Shown here: positions 52,081-60,448 of the stretch, piece by piece
How the letters are laid out: each line of letters begins with the position of its first letter
Position numbering within the stretch: position 1 is the stretch's first letter
NCBI GenBank assembly: GCA_016708765.1
Contig: JADJFD010000002.1
Span: 558,001-622,000 of the forward strand
Source: Chitinophagaceae bacterium
Lineage (GTDB): Bacteria > Bacteroidota > Bacteroidia > Chitinophagales > Chitinophagaceae
Reading direction: 5' to 3'
DNA length: 64,000 bases
Program-made: the position numbers and the translations under genes
The notes under the pieces: generated by a model
Database searches by the model: none
What the model saw: the letters and a program-made list of their open reading frames with translations, nothing else
What the model was told of the DNA's origin: nothing

Positions 52081-53658
52081 TTAATAAAAAGGGTTTTGCG
52101 TTAATACACCTGCACTCAGGTCAATTTGAGTTTGCGGAATGGGCAACAACACATCTCTGTTTCCTGCGAAATTGACTTTGCCAACAGCTTGCATAACATC
52201 TTGTGCAATTCCCCAACGAACAATGTCATAGAAACGGTCATGCTCCATTGCTAATTCCAACCTTCTTTCTTTTCGAATGTCTTCACGAAGAGTAGCTTGA
52301 TCATTAGAAGTTATATCAAGCAATGTTCCAGCTGGTGCACCAATTCTTGCCCTTGCCCTTATAGAATTTACCGCATTTCTGGCAGCTATAATATTAGCAG
52401 CACCTCCAACTTCATTGGCAGCTTCTGCATACATTAATACAACATCTGCATACCGCAGGGTACGAATATTCATCCAATAACCAAACCTGCTATTAACCGA
52501 AGATCTAACTGCAGGATTTGTATACACTTTATTATTATACCTAAGATTCGGTGGTGTTCCATTGGGTGGGTTTGCAATTGGCAAGGTTTCGCCATAAATA
52601 CTTTGTCTTGGGATACCTGTTTCACTCATAAATAAAATTGTTCTGTTTTTTCTGGGATCATTAGCTTCATAAGCAGCAACTAAATCGGTACTTGGCGAGT
52701 TCCAGCCCCAGCCCAAATCCCATTGACCTGCTCCTCTTATTCCCTGAATTTGTGCATATTGAACGCCAAGATCATTGCCATTTGAAGTAATTGTGGCGGT
52801 TGCTTGCACTTCAAATACTGATTCAGAACTGTTTTCACCTTCTTCTCTAAATATTTTATCAAATGAAGTATTTAGATTGTACTGGCCAGACATCATCACC
52901 GTATTGGCAGCTGCCATTGCCAAAGCCCATTTTTGTTGTGTAAGGTAAACTTTGGCTAAAAGACCATTTGCAGAACCCTGTGTTACTCTACCAGGAAAAA
53001 CATTGGCATCCCAACTTAAGGGAAGATTTGCTGCAGCAAAAACAAGATCATTTTCAATTAACTGATATATCTGAACTGGAGAGCTTTGAGGAACATTGTT
53101 TTGTGCCGCAACATCTTCAAATAAAGTATCTATTAAAGGTACTCGGCCAAAACCACGAACTAAATTAAAGTATGCATAAGCTCTCAAAAATTTGGCTTCT
53201 GCAATTGTTTGTTGCTTGACAGCATTAGTAGAGACTATTAACTGGTTAGTATTTACTTCTTTTATAGTAGTGTTACATGCATTAATCAATGAATAGTTAC
53301 CTAACCAAAATGTATTGCAATATCCATTACTTGGCGACAGTGGAAAATTATCCATTGTTTGAGCATTTGCCCCCCCATCACCAGTATTACTTCCTTTATC
53401 CGCATCATCACTTCTAATACTTGTAATAGCAATAAAAGCCTGACTATGCAAATTGAATGATCTCAATTGATTATAAGCTCCAAAAATAAACTGATCGTAG
53501 GGGCCTGAACCACTTGGATAAGGGTAGTCTTCCGGATTATAACCTCCTTGTCTTTCTGTTTCCAAAAATTTTTTGCAACCCGTAAGTAATAACATACATA
53601 CTACAACTAACAGAGGTAGTAATGCAGCTTTGTTTTTATTATTAAATATTATTTTCAT
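52081..53658 (-). CDS. susD: SusD/RagB family nutrient-binding outer membrane lipoprotein
   Basis: 525 residues. Signal peptide with lipobox LLLTGC, followed by KKFLETERQGGYNPEDYP. The tetratricopeptide-like region contains AEAKFLRAYAYFNLVRGFG, the usual SusD signature. The RagB C-terminal part has LRYADVVLMYAEAANE, RKERRLELAMEHDRFYDIVRWG and an end close to LTQNPFY. It forms the lid over the SusC channel and binds oligosaccharide. It sits 18 bases after susC. Ligand assignment comes only from the neighbouring glucanases. Confidence 0.95.
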   Translation of the reverse strand: MKIIFNNKNKAALLPLLVVVCMLLLTGCKKFLETERQGGYNPEDYPYPSGSGPYDQFIFGAYNQLRSFNLHSQAFIAITSIRSDDADKGSNTGDGGANAQTMDNFPLSPSNGYCNTFWLGNYSLINACNTTIKEVNTNQLIVSTNAVKQQTIAEAKFLRAYAYFNLVRGFGRVPLIDTLFEDVAAQNNVPQSSPVQIYQLIENDLVFAAANLPLSWDANVFPGRVTQGSANGLLAKVYLTQQKWALAMAAANTVMMSGQYNLNTSFDKIFREEGENSSESVFEVQATATITSNGNDLGVQYAQIQGIRGAGQWDLGWGWNSPSTDLVAAYEANDPRKNRTILFMSETGIPRQSIYGETLPIANPPNGTPPNLRYNNKVYTNPAVRSSVNSRFGYWMNIRTLRYADVVLMYAEAANEVGGAANIIAARNAVNSIRARARIGAPAGTLLDITSNDQATLREDIRKERRLELAMEHDRFYDIVRWGIAQDVMQAVGKVNFAGNRDVLLPIPQTQIDLSAGVLTQNPFY

Positions 53659-53676
53659 GATATATTTTATTAATAA

Positions 53677-56600
53677 TTAAAAAGTAAGATTTAGGCCTAA
53701 AGAATAAATTGAAGGAACCGGATATGATCCATTATCTGCTCCACCACCCAGAATACTTCCAATTAACGGCTCAGGAGAATACCCTGTTACTTTACTCCAG
53801 GTTTTAACGTTCTGTCCGTTTAAGAATATTCTAGCCTTTTGAATTCCTGCTTTCTTTAATAAACTCGGGCTAAATGTGTAGCCTATCTGTAAGCTTCGTA
53901 TTCTGAAATAATCTCCAGGCTCCAGATAATAACTACTAAATAAGTAATTGTTTCCTCTATTGTTATTTACAATTGGCTCTATGTTAGATGTGCCAGGAGC
54001 AGTCCATGCATCTAGTCTATTTGCTTCCCAGTTTAATACAGCGAAATTGGCTTTACGTCTTTCAGTATAAATTTTGTGTCCGGTTGCTCCCTGACCTTCA
54101 ATACTAAAATCAACTCCTTTATAACCTAAAGCAATACTTGCTCCAAAATTATGTTCAGGAAATGGTGAACCCAGATAACCTCTGTCATCTGAATTAATTA
54201 CTCCATCACCATTAATATCAGCATAAGATATATCACCAGGCAAAGACGAACCATCAGAAAAAGCAGGTTGTTTAGCAAGGTCTGCAGTTGATTGGTAAAT
54301 ACCTGTTTGAGTGTAACCATAAAAATACCCTATTGATTGACCAGTTCTTGTTAAGTTAACTCCTCCATTTCCACTTATTTCAAAATTGAACTTATCGCCG
54401 ATTGCATTTACCACATTTTTATTATAGCTATAATTTCCAGAAACAGAATAAGTGAAATTCTTCCCGATGTTATCAGACCAACCAGCACTTACTTCTATTC
54501 CTTTATTAGCTATTTTTCCAAGATTGGTAAATTTTCTCCTTGAATCATTTGGAATTTCTACGGATGTTAAAATATCAGTTGTAGTCCTGTTATAAAAAGT
54601 TACTTCTACGTTTAACTTATTCTTCAATGCTCGCAGATCAATACCTACATCAATACCTTGTACTGTTTCCCAATGAAGACTAGAGTCAACTATATAAGCG
54701 GCTTGTATTGCGGGATAAATGTTGTTGCCAAAAATAGCAGAATTAGAATTTTGAATACCAGGCCTCCATAAATTCTCAGCAAAACCATTTGCATTACCAG
54801 TAAGACCCCACGCAGCTCTAAGTTTTAAAAAGTCAATGCCTTTTACTTTTGTAAAGAAATTTTCGTCACTTATTATCCAACCTGCACCAACACTTCCAAA
54901 TGTTCCCCACCTGTTTTCTGGAGCAAATTTGGAACTACCATCTCTTCTAATTGTTGCATTTAATAAATATTTCCCCAGATAGCTATAACCAACCCGTGCA
55001 AAGGTTCCCACTATTGAACCTTCTGCACCACCACCACCATTCGTTTGTGGGTTATTAGGATTTGTAACACCAAGATACCAGTAGTCAGGATCATCAGGAA
55101 TATTTATCAACGTATCAATTCTTCTGCCATTAACAAAAGAGCTAGTGCTATAAATAGTTGTGATACCCGCAACTGCATTTATAGAATGTCCTTTACCTAA
55201 TCTCTTATCGAATGTAAGCGTATGATCTTGTTGAAACCTTCTTGATTCACTTTGATCTTGTGAAACTGAAGTAGTGGCCTGGTCATCAAATCTGATATTG
55301 TCTGGTGTTATCCCTTCTCCCAAATCATATACACTAAATGGCAACTGTCCGTAAGACCTTCCTGTATTAAAATTGAAATCACCATAAACTGCAGATCTCC
55401 AAGTAAAACTTTTTAAGAATTTAACTTCTGCAAAAATATTACCTACAACTCTGTAGCCTCTTTCCACACTATTTCCGTCATTTCTATTTAAAGTTGCAAT
55501 AGGGTTGCCAACCTGTGCTCTTTGTAAAGAGATCATACTGTAATAGGTATTCTCATCAAATTGTATAGGCACAACTGGTGCTGCCCATAATGCGTTGGTT
55601 ATACTGACTCCCGGAGGATTATTTTTATAATGATACCCAGTTATATCGCCACCCACTTTTATATTCTTGTTGATTCTAATTTCTTGATTCAAACGAATAA
55701 GAAATCTTTCATACTGATCATTTTTTAATACCCCTTCCTGATTAGTATAACCAAGGTTTAGATAAGTAGTTGATTTTTCACCGCTATTCGAAACGCTTAT
55801 ATTGTTGGAAGTAATAACTGCATCTCTAAAAATTAGATCTTGCCAATCTGTATTAGCCGTATATCTGCTAAAATCAAATGCCCCTGCGCCCTGATTTATT
55901 AATTGAGCATCTAATAATTTTTTAAACCCGTCAGCATCTGCTAATTCAATTTTATTCTGTACGGTTTGAATGCCTACAGAACTTTGCAAACTGACCGTTG
56001 TTTTTCCTCTTACAGCTTTTTTAGATGTAATTGCAATTACACCATTTGCACCTCTTAATCCATAAATAGCTATAGAAGAAGGATCTCTAAGGATGTCTAT
56101 TGATTCAATATCTGCAGGATTTAAGAAATCAATATTATCATGTAAAATTCCATCTACCACATAAACCGGACTTGCACTGTTAGTACTGTTTACACCACGA
56201 ATACGGACTACTGGGCTTGATCCAGCTCTACCAGAGTTTGAAATAGTTAAACCAGGAACTTTACCTTGTAATGAACTGATTGGGTTAGTTCCGGGCATTT
56301 TAGCGACTTCTTCTCCTTTTATTGATGAAACAGAACCCGTCAAATCTTTTTTCTTTTGTGTACCGTAACCAACTACGACAACTTCTTCTAATGAATTGGT
56401 AGCAGTTTGCAGTACAACATTGATCGAGGTTCGTCCTTCCACTCTTTCCTCAATATTATTAAAACCAACATAAGAAAAAACTAATGTCGCATTATCAGGA
56501 ACTGTTATTGAATAGTTTCCAGAAGCATCCGTTGTAGTGCCTGTAGCCGTTCCTTTTATTGTTACCGAAACGCCAGACAATGGCTCACCACTAGCAGTAA

Positions 56601-57015
56601 TTACCGAACCGGAAACTCTTACTTCCTGTACTTCAATTTCTGCTTCGGAAGTCGACTCTTTAAGTACTACTAGATTTGAACTCATTATTTTATATCCAAC
56701 TCCTGTATTAGATAATAACTTATCCAAAACTTCTGAAAGAGGCGCATCTTCAACATCCAATGTTACTTTGGGTTTTCCTTTTAGTACATCTTCATTAAAT
56801 AAAAATCGGAAGCTACTTTTCTTTTCAATAGTAAAAAGTACCTTCTTAATTTCTGCACCATTAATTTTTAAAGTAATTCTGTCCTGCGACCAGCCTTTGG
56901 CCGATACATTCAGTACAGCAAATAGCATAAAAGCAATTGTCAATTTCATAATTCTCAAAATCTTTTGATACAATAGAACTTTAGCGGAAACAGCAGTCGT
57001 TTCGTTTTTTTTCAT
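53677..57015 (-). CDS. susC: SusC/RagA family TonB-dependent transporter with STN domain
   Basis: 1112 residues. A signal region (about 1-43) precedes an STN domain (about 48-115: KINGAEIKKVLFTIEKKSSF), the module that contacts a FecR-type anti-sigma. A carboxypeptidase-regulatory-like domain (about 130-210) ends in the TonB-box-like region EEVVVVGYGTQKKKDLTGSV. The plug (to about 340) has LQGKVPGLTISN and SIDILRDPSSIAIYGLRGANG. A 22-stranded barrel follows, ending SIYSLGLNLTF. It imports oligosaccharides through the outer membrane with SusD. The STN domain and the adjacent sigma/anti-sigma pair together imply substrate-induced transcription of this locus. Confidence 0.96.
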   Translation of the reverse strand: MKKNETTAVSAKVLLYQKILRIMKLTIAFMLFAVLNVSAKGWSQDRITLKINGAEIKKVLFTIEKKSSFRFLFNEDVLKGKPKVTLDVEDAPLSEVLDKLLSNTGVGYKIMSSNLVVLKESTSEAEIEVQEVRVSGSVITASGEPLSGVSVTIKGTATGTTTDASGNYSITVPDNATLVFSYVGFNNIEERVEGRTSINVVLQTATNSLEEVVVVGYGTQKKKDLTGSVSSIKGEEVAKMPGTNPISSLQGKVPGLTISNSGRAGSSPVVRIRGVNSTNSASPVYVVDGILHDNIDFLNPADIESIDILRDPSSIAIYGLRGANGVIAITSKKAVRGKTTVSLQSSVGIQTVQNKIELADADGFKKLLDAQLINQGAGAFDFSRYTANTDWQDLIFRDAVITSNNISVSNSGEKSTTYLNLGYTNQEGVLKNDQYERFLIRLNQEIRINKNIKVGGDITGYHYKNNPPGVSITNALWAAPVVPIQFDENTYYSMISLQRAQVGNPIATLNRNDGNSVERGYRVVGNIFAEVKFLKSFTWRSAVYGDFNFNTGRSYGQLPFSVYDLGEGITPDNIRFDDQATTSVSQDQSESRRFQQDHTLTFDKRLGKGHSINAVAGITTIYSTSSFVNGRRIDTLINIPDDPDYWYLGVTNPNNPQTNGGGGAEGSIVGTFARVGYSYLGKYLLNATIRRDGSSKFAPENRWGTFGSVGAGWIISDENFFTKVKGIDFLKLRAAWGLTGNANGFAENLWRPGIQNSNSAIFGNNIYPAIQAAYIVDSSLHWETVQGIDVGIDLRALKNKLNVEVTFYNRTTTDILTSVEIPNDSRRKFTNLGKIANKGIEVSAGWSDNIGKNFTYSVSGNYSYNKNVVNAIGDKFNFEISGNGGVNLTRTGQSIGYFYGYTQTGIYQSTADLAKQPAFSDGSSLPGDISYADINGDGVINSDDRGYLGSPFPEHNFGASIALGYKGVDFSIEGQGATGHKIYTERRKANFAVLNWEANRLDAWTAPGTSNIEPIVNNNRGNNYLFSSYYLEPGDYFRIRSLQIGYTFSPSLLKKAGIQKARIFLNGQNVKTWSKVTGYSPEPLIGSILGGGADNGSYPVPSIYSLGLNLTF

Positions 57016-57080
57016 ACATTACAATTGTAGAGTTAATAATGGAAGACCTAGCCGGTCATCTCTTTCTGTTAACTTTTTTA

Positions 57081-57104
57081 GGGGTTCCGTTACAGCGGAG
57101 CCTC
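57081..57104 (-). other. Hairpin in the fecR-susC gap
   Basis: A 9-bp stem with two G-T pairs (GGGGTTCCG on the plus strand with CGGAGCCTC, 6-base loop). For susC mRNA it lies in the leader, about 65 bases before the start. The T run is on the plus-strand side, so it is not a terminator for the minus-strand genes. Confidence 0.5.
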
Positions 57105-57161
57105 TTTTTTGGTTTTCTTAAGATGAATTATTATTTTTCATACAGCCAAATAGTTTATTAC

Positions 57162-58277
57162 TTATTGAATAATTACTTTATTCCCAGTTTTCTCATACCT
57201 GAAAGAAGTTGTTATCTGTAAAGCATCCAAAGCCTGTGTAATAGTTTCCGTTTCCAGTGTTCCATTCAGCCTTTCCTGTGCCACTTTTTCATTTTTAATT
57301 TCAATACTTACATTAAACCATCTTTCCATTTGTGTTGCTAAGTCGCTAAAAGTTTCATCCCGGAAAATCAGCTTATTATTAATCCATTGTGCCTCTGCTA
57401 CACTGCTATCAGCTGGGCTATAATTCAGTTTACTAATGGAAACTAATGTGTTAATGTCCGGAATAGTAGTTCTTATTATTTGCTCTTTGTTCTTTTTAAA
57501 GCCATTTGCTTCAACAGATGTAATTCGATTCTCAACAATTAACTTTTCGCTGGGCGAAAGGATTATTTTGTCGCTAGGCCTGTTCTTTATTGTAACTTCT
57601 ATGCTTCCATGTAACAAACTGGTTTCAGTTTGTTTGTCTTCGCTGTAAGCTTTTACGTTAAAAACTGTTCCTAGTACCTTTATATTAATACTTGCAGTAC
57701 TTATAATGAAAGGCTTTTCCTTATTTTTTGTAACATCAAAAAAACCTTCCCCTACTAAAGTCACTTCTCTTTTATCTATTCCAAAATCTTTATTATAGGT
57801 TAGCTTACTTCCAGCATTTAACCAAACAATTGAGCCATCCGGTAATTCAACCCTCGATTTAGAACCAGGCCGTGTAGAAATTTCATTAACTTCTCTTGCT
57901 ATTGGTGTTTGACTTTTTTTATTTTTAGCAGAAAAACTTCCAATTAGAAAAAACCCGGCAATGAGCATTGCTGCTACTGCGGCTGAATACCAAAGGATTC
58001 TCCTTTTCTTGCTCTTCGCCGGCATCACACTATCCGGCATTTCTCCAAAAGGGATACCCAATTCTTTCATCCGGTGGATATGCAACATATACGCATCTTC
58101 CTCATGGCCGTAATCCTTTGCTTTTTGATGTTTCCAAAGATCTTCCAGGTTTTGAATAGCATACTGCCATTCAGGGTAATCCTTAATCAGATTCTCTAAT
58201 TCTTTTAGCTCACTGGTAGTTGCCTCGTTCGAGAGCTTCTTAGAAAACAAAACCCAAAAAAATTCCTGATAACTCAT
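57162..58277 (-). CDS. FecR family anti-sigma factor
   Basis: 371 residues. A cytoplasmic N-terminal region (about 1-88, binds the sigma factor) precedes a single transmembrane helix (ILWYSAAVAAMLIAGFFLIG). The periplasmic FecR domain has RVELPDGSIVWLNAGSKLTY, EGFFDVTKNKEKPFII and VLGTVFNVKAYSED. The C-terminal DUF4974 domain (ETFSDLATQMERWFNVSIEI) is the part expected to meet the STN domain of SusC. It lies 79 bases after the sigma factor gene; the gap contains a 9-bp palindrome. Confidence 0.93.
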   Translation of the reverse strand: MSYQEFFWVLFSKKLSNEATTSELKELENLIKDYPEWQYAIQNLEDLWKHQKAKDYGHEEDAYMLHIHRMKELGIPFGEMPDSVMPAKSKKRRILWYSAAVAAMLIAGFFLIGSFSAKNKKSQTPIAREVNEISTRPGSKSRVELPDGSIVWLNAGSKLTYNKDFGIDKREVTLVGEGFFDVTKNKEKPFIISTASINIKVLGTVFNVKAYSEDKQTETSLLHGSIEVTIKNRPSDKIILSPSEKLIVENRITSVEANGFKKNKEQIIRTTIPDINTLVSISKLNYSPADSSVAEAQWINNKLIFRDETFSDLATQMERWFNVSIEIKNEKVAQERLNGTLETETITQALDALQITTSFRYEKTGNKVIIQ

Positions 58278-58285
58278 TAATCTTA

Positions 58286-58308
58286 TTACTATATAATTAA
58301 TATAGTAA
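58286..58308. promoter_or_regulatory. Palindrome between ECF sigma and fecR genes
   Basis: TTACTATAT and its complement ATATAGTAA are separated by five bases, ending nine bases before the fecR start codon. It may be an operator or an mRNA hairpin; no function is shown. Confidence 0.4.
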
Positions 58309-58356
58309 GACAGTTGTAAGCACCGCTTACCCCTAAAAGAAAGGGAAACTATTTTT

Positions 58357-58938
58357 TTAATGTAAACTCCGGACTGCTGCGGTTTTTAATTCAATATGCA
58401 TGCATTTGCCAAGACGCCGTAAGGCTATAGCCATTTGAGCCTCAACTGTTTTTACTGATAATTGAAGCAATTCCGCCACTTCGCGGTACTTCAGACCATC
58501 TTCTTTTACCAACTTAAAAATCAACTTACAACGGGGAGGAAGGTCATTTACCGCTCTTTTAATCTTATTCAGCATTTCGGCGGTCATCATCAGTTCCTCG
58601 GGGTTGAGGTAAATGCTGTTTACCTGCATCAACCACTCTTCTGGTTTAAGACTTTGAAGCCTTTTTTGCTTTTGAAGCCGGTTAAATGCGAGATTTTTTG
58701 CTGTTGTATAGAAATATAAAAGGGGCGATTCTATTGTAGTTAGTTTTTCTTTCTTTTCCCAGACTTTTATGAAAATATCTGAAACCAACTCTTCAGCCTC
58801 TTCATTGGACTTTAGAATGGCATAGCCAAATTGCTTTAAACGGTTATGGAGCAATATAAACAGTTCTTTATATGCAGCTTGGTCGTTTTGGAAAGCAATA
58901 GCAGAAAGTAGCCTTTTTATTTCATCGTTCTCGGTCAT
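58357..58938 (-). CDS. ECF-type RNA polymerase sigma-70 factor
   Basis: 193 residues with sigma region 2 (AYKELFILLHNRLKQFGYAILKSNEEAEELVSDIFIKVWE) and region 4 (LPPRCKLIFKLVKEDGLKYREVAELLQLSVKTVEAQ), the layout of Bacteroidota FecI-like sigma factors. It is presumably held by the FecR protein encoded next and released when SusC signals substrate. It would then drive transcription of susC and the genes after it. A TAGATTTA element on the minus strand about 20 bases upstream may be its promoter. The tRNA-like array begins 112 bases away in the opposite direction. Confidence 0.94.
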   Translation of the reverse strand: MTENDEIKRLLSAIAFQNDQAAYKELFILLHNRLKQFGYAILKSNEEAEELVSDIFIKVWEKKEKLTTIESPLLYFYTTAKNLAFNRLQKQKRLQSLKPEEWLMQVNSIYLNPEELMMTAEMLNKIKRAVNDLPPRCKLIFKLVKEDGLKYREVAELLQLSVKTVEAQMAIALRRLGKCMHIELKTAAVRSLH

Positions 58939-59049
58939 AAAGCAATCACTGTAAATCTAAGAATATCATTAATATAATCCCGTCTTTTACGATGATTTTT
59001 TATATTTTCGCATCCGCTTTTGTAAAAAGTATTCAGTTCTTGTTTTTTC

Positions 59050-60102
59050 GGATCCTTAGCTCAGTTGGTTAGAGCATCCCGATTATATCGGGAGGGTCGT
59101 TTAGAGTTCTTATATTTTTGAAATAATTTGACTGGCAACAGTCACGGATCCTTAGCTCAGTTGGTTAGAGCATCCCGATTATATCGGGAGGGTCGTTTAG
59201 AGTTCTTATATTTTTGAAATAATTTGACTGGCAACAGTCACGGATCCTTAGCTCAGTTGGTTAGAGCATCCCGATTATATCGGGATGGTCGTTTATAGTT
59301 CTTATACTTTTGAAATAATTTGACTGGCAACAGTCACGGATCCTTAGCTCAGTTGGTTAGAGCATCCCGATTATATCGGGAGGGTCGTTTATAGTTCTTA
59401 TACTTTTGAAATAATTTGATTGGCAACAGTCACGGATCCTTAGCTCAGTTGGTTAGAGTATCCCGATTATATCGGGAGGGTCGTTTAGAGTTCTTATACT
59501 TTTGAAATAATTTGATTGGCAACAGTCACGGATCCTTAGCTCAGTTGGTTAGAGCATCCCGATTATATCGGGAGGGTCGTTTAGAGTTCTTATATTTTTG
59601 AAATAATTTGACTGGCAACAGTCACGGATCCTTAGCTCAGTTGGTTAGAGCATCCCGATTATATCGGGAGGGTCGTTTAGAGTTCTTATATTTTGAAATA
59701 ATTTGACTGGCAACAGTCACGGATCCTTAGCTCAGTTGGTTAGAGCATCCCGATTATATCGGGAGGGTCGTTTAGAGTTCTTATATTTTTGAAATAATTT
59801 GACTGGCAACAGTCAGGATCCTTAGCTCAGTTGGTTAGAGCATCCCGATTATATCGGGAGGGTCGTTTAGAGTTCTTATATTTTTGAAATAATTTGACTG
59901 GCAACAGTCACGGATCCTTAGCTCAGTTGGTTAGAGCATCCCGATTATATCGGGAGGGTCGTTTAGAGTTCTTATATTTTGAAATAATTTGACTGGCAAC
60001 AGTCACGGATCCTTAGCTCAGTTGGTTAGAGCATCCCGATTATATCGGGAGGGTCGTTTAGAGTTCTTATATTTTTGAAATAATTTGACTGGCAACAGTC
60101 AC
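59050..60102 (+). repeat. Tandem array of 11 tRNA-half-like units (95-96 bp each)
   Basis: Units start at 59050, 59146, 59242, 59338, 59434, 59530, 59626, 59721, 59816, 59912 and 60007. Each begins GGATCCTTAGCTCAGTTGG and is identical over 27 bases to the start of the tRNA-Met at 60103 (acceptor 5' strand, D-arm). It then has a 17-base palindrome TCCCGATTATATCGGGA where the tRNA has its anticodon arm, then GGGTCG as in the tRNA. The T-arm and 3' acceptor strand are replaced by 46 bases: an AT-rich part and the hairpin GACTGGCAACAGTC with a GCAA loop. Units differ by one to four bases. A promoter-like TATATTTTCG lies at 59001-59010. No open reading frame explains it. Confidence 0.92.
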
Positions 60103-60176
60103 GGATCCTTAGCTCAGTTGGTTAGAGCACCTGACTCATAATCAGGGGGTCGTAGGATCGTTCCCTACAGGATCCA
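60103..60176 (+). tRNA. tRNA-Met (anticodon CAT) with an altered T-loop
   Basis: 74 bases fold as a full cloverleaf. Acceptor GGATCCT pairs with AGGATCC, the D-stem is GCTC/GAGC and the anticodon stem CCTGA/TCAGG has loop CTCATAA. The T-stem is GTAGG/CCTAC and the discriminator is A; CCA is not fully encoded. Anticodon CAT could be elongator Met or Ile2 (lysidine-modified). The T-loop reads ATCGTTC instead of the expected TTCGATC, so the near-invariant T54 and A58 are exchanged. It is the final, complete member of the tandem array. Confidence 0.8.
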
Positions 60177-60189
60177 CAAAATTGGACGG

Positions 60190-60438
60190 ATGGATTATTA
60201 CGTTTATATTCTTTATTCCGTTCAACTAGATCTTTATTATATCGGTTCATCTGGAAATCCTGAAGAGAGGTTAAAAAAACATTTGTGCAAACACAAAGGA
60301 TTTACCTCTAAAGCTAAGGATTGGTTTATTTGCCATTTAGAGTCTTTTGAAAGTAAAATTTTAACACTTAAAAGAGAACGACAATTAAAAAGCTAGAAAA
60401 GCAAGATTAAAATCCATCAACTTATCCATAAGCTTTGA
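60190..60438 (+). pseudogene. GIY-YIG nuclease family gene with premature amber stop
   Basis: The first 68 residues are a GIY-YIG domain: MDYYVYILYSVQLDLYYIGS carries the Tyr pair and YIG, followed by NPEERLKKH with the catalytic Arg, and SFESKILTLKRERQLKS. Relatives of this small family continue with a Trp-Lys-Ser/Arg segment. Here a TAG at 60394-60396 stands exactly where TGG (Trp) is expected. The same frame continues KSKIKIHQLIHKL to TGA at 60436. It lies 13 bases after the tRNA-Met and just before a degenerate tRNA copy. The truncated form may still fold; the catalytic core is complete apart from the C-terminal helix. Confidence 0.8.
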
Positions 60439-60448
60439 AATTGAAACC

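Noticed and set aside
59050..60102. CRISPR array
   Set aside because: The whole 96-base unit is repeated without variable spacers and no cas gene is nearby.
59050..60102. Eleven functional tRNA-Ile(TAT) genes
   Set aside because: The hairpin can be read with TAT in the loop. However, positions 32 and 38 are wrong, the arm pairs over 7 bp leaving a 3-base loop, and the T-arm and 3' acceptor strand are missing from every unit.
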